Of a DNA stretch of 64,000 nucleotides, positions 53,328 through 63,360 are shown one piece after another. Origin of the DNA: Simmondsia chinensis. Taxonomy: Eukaryota; Streptophyta; Magnoliopsida; Caryophyllales; Simmondsiaceae. Both the position numbers and the translations under genes were made by a program. Location of the stretch: assembly GCA_018398585.1 (NCBI GenBank), contig JAGTTD010000007.1:9637320-9701319 (forward strand). The letters run 5' to 3'. The notes beneath the pieces are model-generated. The model was given only the letters and a program-made list of their open reading frames with translations, was not told where the DNA came from and ran no database searches. Positions within the stretch are counted from its first letter, which is position 1, and each line of letters opens with the position of its first letter.

Positions 53328-53625
53328 TTTATCAAGCAACTAACTATCTCAAAACTTTAAGTTGATAGATGAAATGATGACTGGTTTTTATACTCTAACA
53401 TGCCCTACACTCAAATGCTCATTGGGCTTAAATTGTGAATTTTATACAAACCCACCTCATATCTTGTACTTAAATAATATTAATATTAATATTAAAGGGG
53501 GGCTATTGGGATTTGAACTTGCAGCGTTTTATTGATAAGGCTCTAATATTATGTCAAAGAACCCCAAAGGTATAATTAAGCTAATAGATGAAGGCAAATG
53601 ATCAGTTTTTATATTCTAATAACCT
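53328..53625 (-). mobile_element. TRIM-like miniature retrotransposon, degenerate copy
   Basis: Aligns along its length with 62771-63063: GGTTTTTATACTCTAACATG with CCCTACACTCAAATGCTCAT and TGGGCTTAAA, then CCTCATATCTTGTACTTAAA, GGGATTTGAACTTGCAGC and a primer-site-like GGCTCTAATATTATGTCAA (minus TTGACATAATATTAGAGCC). A second LTR-like end TTTTTATATTCTAATAACC follows. The LTR-like ends (about 70 bp) are heavily diverged. Confidence 0.7.
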
Positions 53626-54839
53626 CAAAATAAAATCATTAGTGGAGAAATACCAATTCCTAATCTGGATTGCTTGGTATCATTTCATGTTTTTATACTT
53701 TGCTTTCCAAGGAGTTAAAAATAATTCTAAGATACCTTTTTTTTTTTTTTACTTTTTTGTTTTCAATTTCAAGACTTAGGCAAATAAAGATTAAGAATGA
53801 GGAGATTTTACTTTAAACCTATACTTTTTTTGTTTAATTTTTTCCAAAAAATAAGAGATATTTGGACAGTTCAAATTTGTTAACTTATAGCTGAATCCTA
53901 TGAAGAACCAAAGAGCTAGAAAAACTGTGACAAGAAAGTCAAACACTTGCTTCCAAAGCTCCTTAATAACATGATTTCTGAGGAGGATATGCAGAATGAG
54001 TCTGAGTTGCCTGTAGTTGCATGATTACTTGCTGCTTGGTTGGTGCATGCTTCTTTCTGTTTCTGTTTCAGTCTTTCCGAGTTATGGTTGTTGTCCTACT
54101 TCTGGGCATTCGTCTTTGGTGCCTTCAATGGTGGAGCTTTCTTGGTGTGCCCCGAGATGCTAGTGGGCTGTTTTGTTTTGCGTCATTGGCTTTTGGTGCT
54201 GTGGGGTTATTCCTTTTTTTGCTAAGTTTTGGTGTGTAGTCTTTGGTGCCAGTCTATCTTATTGTTTTGCTCAAAGGGTTGTGTCCTTTTGTTGGATACT
54301 TGATTCTTTTTGGGTTCTCTTTTGTTTCTCGAGGCCCTACTTTTTGTTGTTGTGCCCCAGTTTATACTTGGAGCTGTCACTTATATTGTCAAATTACTAT
54401 CAAATTTAAAATGTGATTGATCAAATGAAAAGTAAATCTCATGTGTTTATGTGAGAACTGTGGTCGATTGATTGAGTGAGATTTTCACTAATGAATGCAT
54501 ACCTGCTTTCAAAGAATCAACCATTTGAGCTTAGGTGAATGTTTAGGAGTAATTTTACATATGTTATAAATATATGTAAAATTAGTATTAAAATCAATCA
54601 CAACAAGGAAGAACGAGAAAGCTCTTATCTGAGAGATGAGTGTTGAACATCGCGCCGCGGTGGAACCACTGTCCTAAGAGATGATTTTGCCACTAAGGCG
54701 GTGCAGACAATATTACCGACGGCCGTCCTCCAGGATTAAAGCGATCTAACAAGTAATGTGCACTCGTTAGTCGCCGATTAGGAGTCCCAATAGAACCATT
54801 GCCCAAAAGATTTTGAAATATTGAGTGAGAGAAATTGTC
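53626..54839. other. 1.2 kb without a recognised gene; GT-rich part may be a LINE 3' UTR
   Basis: AT-rich at first. At 54,020-54,410 it becomes T/G-rich with three overlapping hydrophobic ORFs in different frames, a composition effect. The style (TTTTGTTTTGCG, TTGTTGTTGTGCCCC) resembles plant LINE 3' UTRs but no coding part adjoins it. 54,600-54,830 is GC-richer, with no match recognised. Confidence 0.4.
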
Positions 54840-54889
54840 CTTTTTTTGGGGATTGATTAAAACCTTAGAATGGATAGGATTTTGGGGAT

Positions 54890-55640
54890 TGAATTATAGG
54901 TTCATGGCGATGATATTGGAAGTCAACCTAGTCAAGAGTAATAACTCTTGGGGGCCACGAAGCATGTATGTAAGGACAAGGGATTCTTTACAACTTTTGA
55001 ACCCATGGACAACAGAACTGTGTTGTTCATGGGCAATGGGTGACTATACCGGTTCAAGGGAAGGGAAAAGTCGATTTTCTTTTCACCTCTGGAAAAACTC
55101 TTATATTAATTGATGAATGTTGTGCTCTGGACATGAAGAAGAATCTCATGTCCGGTGGCCTATTATATCGGTTTGGGTTCAAGTTGCTCTTCGAGGCCGA
55201 CAAATTTGTACTGTCAAAAGGACGGGTCTTTGTTGGCAAAGTGTACTTATGTAATGGGATGTTCAATTTGAACATTGATGATAAAACTAATAGTTCTATT
55301 TATATGCTTGATTAGTCGTTTTTGTGGCATCAAAGATTAGGTCATGTAAAGTTTCGTAGATTGCATGAAATGGTTAATTCTTCATTGATACCTCAAATAG
55401 AAAAGATTGATGATAAATGCAAAATGTGCATGTTAAGAAAAATAACGAGATTACCATTTCCTTCGATACAAAAGGAGACTAATTTACTTGATCTAGTGCA
55501 TAGCAATCTATGTGATTTTAAGAACACACGGAGTTTAGGTGGAAAGAGATATTTTGTAACGTTCATAGATGATTGTTCAAGATTTTGTTATGTGTATCTT
55601 ATAAATCACAAAGATGACTCACTAGATAGATTTAAAGCTT
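54890..55640 (+). pseudogene. Element H: Gag end, protease, pre-integrase, integrase start
   Basis: YRFMAMILEVNLVKSNNS matches DRFMAMISEINLVESDDS of G. After a frame change VQGKGKVDFLFTSGKTLILI and CALDMKKNLMSGGLL correspond to the protease end. FVGKVYLCNGMFNLNID leads to LWHQRLGHVKFRRLHEMV and CKMCMLRKITRLPFPS (HHCC module), then LDLVHSNLCDFKNTRSLGGK and YFVTFIDDCSRFCYVYLINH with KDDSLDRFKA. The frame runs straight into T17, the tail of the inserted LINE. Confidence 0.9.
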
Positions 55641-55655
55641 TTTTTTTTTTTTTTT
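55639..55655 (-). repeat. Poly-A tail of the LINE (T17 on plus strand)
   Basis: 17 T directly after RFKA of the Copia integrase; marks the 3' end and orientation of the LINE. Confidence 0.92.
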
Positions 55656-55898
55656 GGTAAGTCAGCGTTTTTATTTTTTATTACCAAAAAGTGCAAAGTA
55701 CAAGCGTACAGGGGCATACCCCTAACAAGTCCAACGGCCCACAAGTCGGGCGGGGATGAAACAAAGCGAAAAAAGAAACACAAGACAAGCCAAAGGAGCC
55801 GACAAGGCACAAAAGCCAAAGAAAAAAGGAGAAAACTCCTACAAATAAAATACACAAAAAAAAACAGAAAGAGGAAAAGAAAGGAAAAAAAAGGGAAA
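55656..55898 (-). other. LINE 3' UTR with AATAAAA signal
   Basis: Minus strand is T/G-rich (CTTTTGTGCC, TTGCACTTTTTGGTAATAAA) and ends at a poly-A tail, the usual plant LINE 3' UTR. The hydrophobic short ORFs here are composition artefacts. Confidence 0.75.
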
Positions 55899-57568
55899 TC
55901 AATCCCCATGAGAAGCAGCAGCAGTAGCAAAGGCAGCCTTAGCAGCTGCTCGAGTCATCCGGCGCTCAGCCTTTCGAGAGCGATGAGAGGAGGCATCCGT
56001 CGAACCAGTGTCGGAAGAGTCCACAGTAGATGAGTACATCACAACACTAGCACCTCGGTTAAGAGGAGCAAAGCTTAGAACACTAGCCTCACGGTTCAGG
56101 GAACACTGAATAGGCGCAACCAATGTTGGCGAGTCATGAGAAGCCGAAGAGATACATAAATCAGAAAGCCCCGGAGCAACTAGACGACCACAGGATCGAA
56201 CAGAGTCGACATCAGGGTGGGACACAGAGGAGGTCCTATGAACCCGAGGGCCCGAAGAGTCCGGGGAATCCAAGAGTCTAAGAAAGGAGACAGCATCCAA
56301 AGCATCACGAAACGAATCCGGTGTAGTAGCAACAACCCCGGGGGGAGAAAGAGAGGTCGGGTGGGCTAGAAGCACAGCAGCTTCCAGCCCACGCGTAGGC
56401 CCAGCAGGGGGTCGTGCACCCCCTGCTGAGACCGAGATGGGCCTGAGAGGCCCGGCGCGTCTCAGGCCCAAGGTAGTAGGGGGCATCGAGCCCCCTACTA
56501 CCCGATCAGGCCTAGGAGGCCCTGGGCCTCCTAGGCCCAAAACGCACGCTGGGGGGCTGGCCTCCCCAGCGGAAACAACCGGCCCAGCACGCTAGGAATT
56601 TGATTTTCCGACCCAAATTCATCTTGAGCAATTTTTCCAAGCCCAATACCATCTTGAACAACTTTTTCAGGCCCAAAATCATGTGCTTCCATTCCATCTA
56701 CCTCCAAATTGTTCCCGAGCCCACGGTTCACTCTCATTTTGCGTTGCCGCCCTCGATGATGGGCGTTAGCCCCATGAATGATCTCTACCGGTGGACAAGG
56801 AGAAGAGTCCGGACAAGAGTGACCAAAAGTTGAACACTTAGAGCATATAGGGGGCAAACCTTCATACTTGAAGGTGATCGGGATTCGAAGGTCTTGAAAC
56901 TGAACCTCCCTATTACTAGGAAGCGTACTCCGAGCATCAATATCCACGCATACACGAGCATATTGACTTGAAGTTCCATCAAGTGTCGGTTTGTCCATGC
57001 AGAGAGGGAGACCCGCCCCACTAGCGATTGAGCTTAAGGCCTTGCTTGTCCAAAGGGGCACATGGAGCCCATGAATTTGGACCCAAATCGGAAGGGTTGA
57101 AGGTTCAACTCGAGGTGTGACGTCGTCAAGAAACCAATGATGAAGGGCCAAATAACGACCTTTGAAGTGCCAAGGGCCACCTAAGAGAACTTTATGGGTG
57201 TCATGATAAGAGCGAAAACGGAAGAAATAGCCTGTTTTAGATGGGATTGTGCATTCAAGTCCTTGGGAGCCCCAAAGGGATGAGGCAATAGCAGTACAAC
57301 ACGAGAGCGCAACCCGCCCTCCGATAAAACGACTCGTAAGGCAATGACTCCATTTGGCAAAACCCGGGGCTACATCATCACGAGATATAGTTGCAACGAT
57401 TTTGTCATTGATAGATTTAGGAGGAACATAAGTGAGGGTGCTTGTCGAAGGGGCATTAATCCGAGCATGCCAAGCATCTAGCGACTCCCCCGAACTCTTG
57501 TCCCAAAAATCATTCGTTAACCAATCAAGTAGCACTTCAGCATCCCGAGACACAGCCCCCGAGGCCAT
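55899..57568 (-). pseudogene. LINE ORF1 protein: DUF4283 plus CCHC knuckle, frameshifted tail
   Basis: ORF1 of plant L1 elements is a nucleic-acid-binding protein that packages LINE RNA. The 345-codon frame (56531-57568) starts MASGAVSRDAEVLLDWLTN. Its DUF4283-type core has FIGGRVALSCCTAIASSLWG, FRFRSYHDTHKVLLGGPWHF, LALHHWFLDDVTP and LPIWVQIHGLHVPLWTSKAL, and the knuckle ICSKCSTFGHSCPDSSPCP (C..C...GH....C-type). After about residue 340 the frame is lost and a Ser/Pro-rich frame (55899-56540) continues to a basic end, KAERRMTRAAAKAAFATAAA. The main frame is open and long, so this copy is young. No ORF2 follows. Confidence 0.88.
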
Positions 57569-58682
57569 AGTAGCAAACTAAGCGAGAGAAAATAATCTCT
57601 AACCACCCAACACTAACCACCTTAACAACCTCCTAACAACCTAACAAACCAAACAACTGAGCTATCACCTCCAACCACCAAGCAACCACCACTCGTCCAC
57701 CATCGAGCCACCCACCACCACCAGATCCCAAGCGCTGACGCGCCGCCCCCAAAACCCCCGCCAAACAATCCATAGCACTCGCCACCACCAAATGAACCAC
57801 AACCACCTCCAAAACTGATCACAAACCCCACTAGATCAGTCCCAAATACCACGTCAAGGTCTAGCAACAAGACTCAAATTTAGAATTCAAGACATCATGC
57901 GCAAGAAGTTGGAGTCTAAACGCAAGATCAACCCATTCCAAAAAACAGGGGAACAACTGAAGCTAGCCAAACCCAATTCGAAGCTTCAGCAAACGATACG
58001 AAATAGCAAGAACAAGCCAAGAACAATCAGGATCTTGAGCAAACAAACACAAATCAGAAGCACAGCTGCAGCCAAACCAGCCCGGTGCAGTCGAAAAAAT
58101 AGGGGCATGCCTCCAAACCAAACGCGAAACAAAGCACAAAACAAGTACCAAAGCAGTAAAATAGCACTAACTAGGAGCAAATTATTGAGTAATGAGGGAA
58201 GATTACCCAAATTGCATCCATGGAGGAGTTTATTGCAAACAACTTCGAGTTGTGTACCGGGAGAGAGAATAAGACTCCGCTAGCCACAAGCACCACCACC
58301 ACCGCTTAAGGATCATAAACAGTAGCACCAGGAGGAGGATAGATGAGATCTTGGTAGCAAGATCGTGCGTCCTACCCGAATCATCCACAACCTTCAACTC
58401 CCTCACTTACATGTGTTTACGCCCTTAAAAAAATGATTGGAAATGGTGATTGGAGTAGCCCACTGGATTCTACAGGCTTCAGGGATCACGGGAATGTAAA
58501 GAGCATGGCCGTACGTGGCCGTACGCGCCCTCACGCGCCGAGAAAAGCTCCTGCAGAAACAGGGGAGCCCCCCCCCCCCCCCCCCCCCCCCCCTCTCCCC
58601 CCACGCTCCACCAGTCCACCCCACGCACCACCGTTGGAAATCGCCAGTTCCAGAGCTTCTCTCTCTAGTTTCTCTCTCTAGA
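57569..58682 (-). other. LINE 5' UTR
   Basis: Non-coding leader. The minus strand begins CTAGAGAGAGAAACTAGAGA and is G-rich (GGTGGTGCGTGGGGTGG; G26 as C26 on plus). The Gly-rich ORFs at 57622-57870 and elsewhere are shadows. Confidence 0.65.
58568..58593. repeat. C26 homopolymer
   Basis: 26 consecutive C (plus strand) in the LINE leader. Confidence 0.95.
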
Positions 58683-59560
58683 AGTTGCAAATGAACTCTC
58701 CCCCTATGAAACCTTCCTCAAACCCCTTAGCTCGGATCGTGGTGGGCAATACTATGATCCCAAGTATTTCGAAACCACCAGAATTGTACATGAGATCACA
58801 ACGCCTCATATACCACAACAAAATGGCATGGCTGAGAGGAAAAATCGGACTCTAACTGAAATGGTTTACTCGATATTATCCTATTCCAGTCTTAGCGATG
58901 GATTTTGGGGCGAGGCAATGTTAACGGCCTATCATATATTAAATCGAGTTCCAAATAAGAGAAATAAAATAACCCCGTATGAATTATGGAACAAACGGGC
59001 CCCCTAATTTGAATTATCTAAAGGTGTGGGGGCGTAAGGCAGTCGTTGAAGTCCCTGAGCCTAAATGTAAGAAGTTAGGTGAATAAGGAGTTGATTGTAT
59101 TTTTGTTGGATATGCGCCTTATAGTAAGGCATATCGGCTCTATGGCATTGAATCTAATGACTATATCAATGTAAATATAATAATAGAATCGAGAGATGTC
59201 ATCTTTGATGAGAATCAGGTTACCTATATCCCTAGACCGAGGGACTATGTGCCAGTTGAGAACGACACTCAAGTGTCATATGATGATGTTCATCATAAGA
59301 GGGAAGATGTCACTAAAAGTGCTCTAGAACTCCAAAGGAGTAAGGGAGCAAGGAAAGAGAAATATTTTAGTTCGGACTTCTACATGTTTTTGGTAGAAGG
59401 TTCGAGGAACAATGTGGACCAAGTGGTTCCATATTGTTGTGTCATGGAAGCTGATCCCATGGTGTTTAATGAGGCAACGAGGTCTCAAGATGCCTCCTTT
59501 TGGAGAGAGGCAATGAATGATGAGATGGATTCCATCATACATAATAATACCTAGGTATTG
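58683..59560 (+). pseudogene. Element H: integrase end and linker
   Basis: Resumes as ETFLKPLSSDRGGQYYDPKY, ITTPHIPQQNGMAERKNRTL, SYSSLSDGFWGEAMLTAYHI and NKITPYELWNKRAP, then VGYAPYSKAYRLY and the linker ORF (59249-59554) LELQRSKGARKEKYFSSDFY, ending in FWREAMNDEMDSIIHNNT and a stop where the family has TW. Third integrase catalytic E is conserved. A frameshift near 59,005. Confidence 0.9.
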
Positions 59561-60750
59561 CTAGATCTTCCACAAGGCAGTAAACCCATCAGGTGTAAAT
59601 GGATTTTCAAAAATAAGATGAAAGTCGATAGAATGATAGATAAGTTCAAAGCCCGATTGTTGGCTAAAGGGTTCACCCAAAAGCATGGGTTGGACTACTT
59701 TGACACGTATGCCCCGGTGGCAAGAATATCAATTATAAGAGTTTTAGTAGCTCTTGCCTCAATTTATAAATAAGCAATTCACCAAATGGATGTCAAAACG
59801 GCATTCTTGAATGGTGAGCTAGAAGAGGAAGTGTACATGGAACAACCGGAAGGTTTTGTTGTTGCGGGTCAAGAGAGAAAAGTATGTAAACTCATACGCT
59901 CTTTGTATAGGCTACAACAAGGCCCGAAGTTGGCACCAGAAATTTGATCAAGTTGTTCTGAGCACCGGATTCGTTATAAATGAATCAAATAAATGTGTCT
60001 ATAGTAAGTTCGATGACATGCTGATTCGATATTGATGTGGAAAAAGTGGAGAAAACTAAACCGTTTCTCTTAGAAAACTTTGCTATGAAAGACATGGGCG
60101 AGGCGGAGGTAATCCTCTGTATCAAGATTATAAAGAATGGTGCTACCATTGCCTTGATGCAATCTCACTATATTGAAAATGTGTTGAAAAAGTTTCATTT
60201 TATTGATTGTGTACAGATATCCATTCCAATAGATTCTAGCATGAAGCTAGTACTGAATGAGGGAGCTCCAGTGTCATAATTGGAGTATGCAAGAGCCATT
60301 GGTTGTCTAATGTATGCCATGACAAGCACAAGGCTTGATATCGCCTTTGTTGTTTGAAAACTGAGTAGATATACCAGCAAACCAAGTAAGATGCACAGGG
60401 ATGCAGTACATCGTGTACTGAAGTACCTTAAGAAGACTATGAACTATGGTCTTTCTTATGTAGGGTATCCTCCTATCTTAGAGGGGTACTCTGATGCGAG
60501 TTGGATCTCCAATGTCGAGGATCAGGCATCCACAAGCGATGGGTATTCCTACTTGGTGGGGATGCGTTTTCTTGGGGATCTAAGAAAAAAACTTGCATAT
60601 CTGATTCTACTATGGCAGCAGAGTTTATAACTCTTGTGTCTGCAGCTAAAGAGGCCGAGTGGTTGAAGCATCTCTTGTATGAGATACCTTTGTGGCCTAA
60701 GCCGATCGCACCGATATCTATCTATTGCGATAGTTAAGCTACGCTTTTCT
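59558..60750 (+). pseudogene. Element H: reverse transcriptase and partial RNase H
   Basis: [60 protein letters not shown] and [14 protein letters not shown], then a frame break. The catalytic region reads CVYSKFDDMLI: compared with G (SKFENGKSVMICFYVDDMLI) a 12-residue segment including the Y and V of YVDD is gone. The continuation has MGEAEVILCIKIIKNG, LEYARAIGCLMYAMTSTRLD, VHRVLKYLKKTMNYGLSYVG and RNase H to ISIYCDS, after which it passes directly into LTR sequence. Confidence 0.92.
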
Positions 60751-61215
60751 AGAACGTACAAGAACTGTGTGTCGACACACAAGTCTACAGTAACCTGTGT
60801 GTCGACACACAGGTCAATTTTGACAGTTTGTTGCATTGTTTTTTCCCGATTTTTGGCGGTTCCTTTTGCTTTGTTTTGGGACGTCTCCTCTCTACATATA
60901 AACATATATTCCTCCTTATTTGGGACTAGAATTAAATCAAAAAGAAAGAGAGAAAAGAGATTGCAAAGAAACTTGATTTTTCAAGTGTTCTTGAGTTGTT
61001 GCTTTGTGTTCAAGTAAAGTTTGAAAACTTCAATCTCCCTACATCTCTATCAATCTCTTCCTTTACACATTCTCACTTCATATTTGTTTGTTGTTGTATC
61101 CCCGAGAACATTTCGTATACCAAAATAAACCCATAAGAAAAGTGATTACAGAGTCTCAACACTTGAAATCTTTCGATTATCCGGTTGCAAGGATTTTGCA
61201 AGTATTTGAAGATTT
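60751..61215 (+). repeat. Partial 3' LTR of element H with two palindromes
   Basis: Shares with the minus strand of G's LTRs the GTGTGTCGACACAC palindromes (about 60,769-60,782 and 60,797-60,812), CCGATTTTTGGC, TATATAAACATATATTCCTC-like promoter region and an end with TTGCAAGGATTTTGCAAG (G: GCGAATTTTGCAAGAG). The beginning of the LTR, purine tract and RNase H end are deleted. Confidence 0.75.
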
Positions 61216-62374
61216 GCTCGAACATTTACGAGATAGATGAAGAATGAGAGAAAGACAGGGGGGGGGGGGGGGGGGGGGGTGATTCTTCTCCATCAGGGAC
61301 AAGAGATCATACACTAAAAAGTGATTTTTGATACAATATTTTTGTTGAGGTTATTGGAGAGAGTGGGAAACTTATTAAGTGAATCGAGGGACCCTTCAAT
61401 TGTATGTGAATTTTGACTCATATTGAATGAAGTTACTCGTCATTTACCATGGGATGAGTTTACGCATCACAATAGTCTTCGAGTCCTTTGTCATTTATTC
61501 TAAGACAATTTGGAGTGTCTGGAGCATGATAATTAAACTCGCGGTCTAAATTTTAGAATCTTATGATTTTACAATGTCAAAAATGTCGATCAATCGTAAT
61601 TCTAAATAGTATCTTAAATATGTAGAATCCCGTGATCTATTAAGATTAAATCAAACTAACAGGTTGAACCCTGATAGGATCCTATGATTTTATCGATTGT
61701 AAACTAATCCTTTTAGTGCCTAGAAAGTAAGGAGCCAAAACATAAAAGCTCATGCATATATTGCAAATGCACTTGTTTTCTTTGCCTAAAGTAGAAAAAA
61801 AAGTAACATTGGATATTTATATGCCATTTTTTTCACAAAATGTTCTTTATAATTTTAGAGGCTCAATTCCCTCTCACTGAAAAGCAACAATAAAAGGTAT
61901 GAATATTAGAATCATAGTGAACTTTAAAATGCACAGTTGATTTGTAAATAATTTAAACTTTAACTTAAGTTATAATCCTAAATTAACTAATTTAAAGCCA
62001 GATTAGCAGCGGATCATCTTGAAAGCCTCGAATGACCATTTAAACATAAAATTACATGTCTATGCTATGTGATAATGTGTACTCTTATTTGGTTTTTTTT
62101 TTTTTTTTTATATTACACTTATAAATTAAGATTTGTATGATGAATTTGTGAAATAAGTAACTAATTTTAATATTAAAAAATTATATCATACATTAGAAGG
62201 ATCTTAGATTTTTAGTTGTATCATAAGATTCTAATTATGGAAGTCCCTATCAATTTTAGGTGGAATTCCGATTCTGATAATCTTGGTCCGGAGAGATGCT
62301 TAATTATTGTGACAAATAAACATCACATTATGCAAGAGATTAAGCAATTTGAAAGTTTGTCAGGCTTCGATAAC

Positions 62375-62405
<31 letters not shown>

Positions 62406-62770
62406 ACATGGTGGGAACTTGCAGAAGAAGGCCTTTATTACAGAATCTTTTTGCTTACCTATGGCTTTTCGTATGACTTTAATACTTGGATAAATTTCTA
62501 GAGTGTTCCTCCAAGTGCTTGATCCCTTTCAGTGTTTCAAAAAATTGCGAAGCTTTAGAGAAACTTAGTCAGTGTCGATGAAGAATGTTTTTCTATGGCT
62601 TATTTAGACAAGATTTTGGTAAAATAGAAGTTTCTTCGCCTATCTTATAAGTCATCTTTATGGTAGCTGGTGGTAGCGATCACCATATCTTGGTTAGGGA
62701 AGAAGTTGGAGATCAGCTAGCTATATAATATGTTCTTAATGACATGGTCTTAGTAGGCCATAGTTTCTAT
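61216..62770. other. 1.5 kb AT-rich, no gene recognised
   Basis: Contains G22 at 61258-61279, T19 near 62,092-62,110 and A23 near 62,376-62,398. An 86-codon ORF (62216-62476) crosses the poly-A and is not convincing. TAGAATCTTATGAT occurs near 61,555 and inversely near 62,225, too short to call. Confidence 0.45.
61258..61279. repeat. G22 homopolymer
   Basis: Uninterrupted run of 22 G in non-coding DNA. Confidence 0.95.
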
Positions 62771-63063
62771 TGCCAAGAAACCGTCTTTCCCAAAAGCTTA
62801 AGCTGATGGGTAAAAGCCCGAGAATAGTTTTATACTCTAACATGCCCCCTCACGCGAATGCCCATTGGGCTTGAAGCGTGGATAGTGCACAGGCCCATCT
62901 CATACCTTGTGCTTAAATTATTTTTAATATTGAAAGTGGGCGTGCTGAGATTCGAACTCATGACCTCTAGGTCATCAAGGCTCTGATACCATGTCAAGGA
63001 ACTAACTATACCAAAAGCTAAAGCTGATGGGTCAAGGCCCAGGAATAATTTTATACTCTAACA
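62771..63063 (-). mobile_element. TRIM-like miniature LTR retrotransposon
   Basis: Two 72-bp direct repeats (62771-62842 and 62992-63063), TG..CA, surround about 150 bp. On the minus strand each begins TGTTAGAGTATAAAA. The right one is followed at once by TGGTATCAGAGCC (primer site) and the left one is preceded by GTGAGGGGGCA (purine tract). No coding capacity, the definition of a TRIM. After the right repeat the purine-tract-like TGCCCCCCC occurs again, so a third, truncated unit or a recombinant may follow. No TSD matches. Confidence 0.82.
62979..62991 (-). other. Primer binding site of the TRIM-like element
   Basis: GGCTCTGATACCA on plus, i.e. TGGTATCAGAGCC on minus, directly inside the 5' LTR. 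Confidence 0.88.
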
Positions 63064-63071
63064 TGCCCCCC

Positions 63072-63360
63072 CATAACAAGTATGCTCATGATCTTCTTGA
63101 TAGGACTAATATGCACTCATGCAAACTTGTTTCCACGCCTACTGATTCCAAGTCCAAACTATCATTGACCGATGGCGATCGTATGTCTGATCTTACTATA
63201 TACCGGTCTGTTATTGGTGCCTTGCAATATCTTACCTTTACACGTCTTGATATTTCATATGCAGTACAACAGGGGGTGCCTTTTCATGCACGCTCCTCGC
63301 CTTCCACATTGGGTCGCTGTAAAATGCATTTTTCGCTATATCAAGGGTACCTTGGATCTA
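63072..63360 (+). pseudogene. Ty1/Copia RT C-terminal fragment (element K)
   Basis: NKYAHDLLDRTNMHSCKLVS with TPTDSKSKLSL, then YRSVIGALQYLTFTRLDISY with AVQQ and, after a one-base frame change, LFMHAPRLPHWVAVKCIFRY with IKGTLDLL. This is the RT thumb/connection of Copia elements (YA.DLL.R..M..C....TP.D...KLS..... YRS.VGALQYLT.TRPDI.YAVQ.VCQFMH.P...H...VKRILRYIKGT). It starts abruptly next to the TRIM and ends abruptly in LTR-like sequence. Confidence 0.9.

Larger units (their letters stand above)
55639..58682 (-). mobile_element. LINE copy with ORF1 only (no ORF2)
   Basis: Inserted in the integrase of element H in antisense orientation. On the minus strand it begins near 58,682 with CTAGAGAGAGAAACTAGAGA, continues through a GC-rich leader containing C26 (plus-strand view), has ORF1 with DUF4283 and a CCHC knuckle, then a T-rich 3' UTR with AATAAAA and a poly-A tail (T17 at 55639-55655 on the plus strand). 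An apparent 5' end and a tail are present but endonuclease and RT are completely missing, so it looks internally deleted and could only move with another LINE's ORF2 protein. TSD not evident. Confidence 0.85.
54840..61215 (+). mobile_element. Truncated Copia element H, relative of G, split by a LINE
   Basis: Plus-strand Copia colinear with element G from the Gag end to RNase H, then joined directly to a partial LTR of the same family. The 5' part (LTR, most of Gag) is missing. The integrase is interrupted at 55,639 by a 3-kb LINE and resumes at about 58,690. No TSD can be assigned because both ends are truncated. Confidence 0.88.

Noticed and set aside
54021..54409. Small membrane protein gene (hydrophobic ORFs)
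   Set aside because: Three overlapping hydrophobic ORFs in different frames arise from T/G-rich composition; no start context, homology or conservation.
57622..58210. Gly-rich and Cys-rich ORFs on the minus strand
   Set aside because: Several frames are open simultaneously in the low-complexity LINE leader.
61550..62240. TIR element bounded by TAGAATCTTATGAT and its inverse
   Set aside because: Only about 15-20 bases pair; arms do not extend and no TSD is visible.
62216..62476. 86-codon ORF crossing a poly-A run
   Set aside because: Lys run from A23 in the middle; no homology, single frame by chance.
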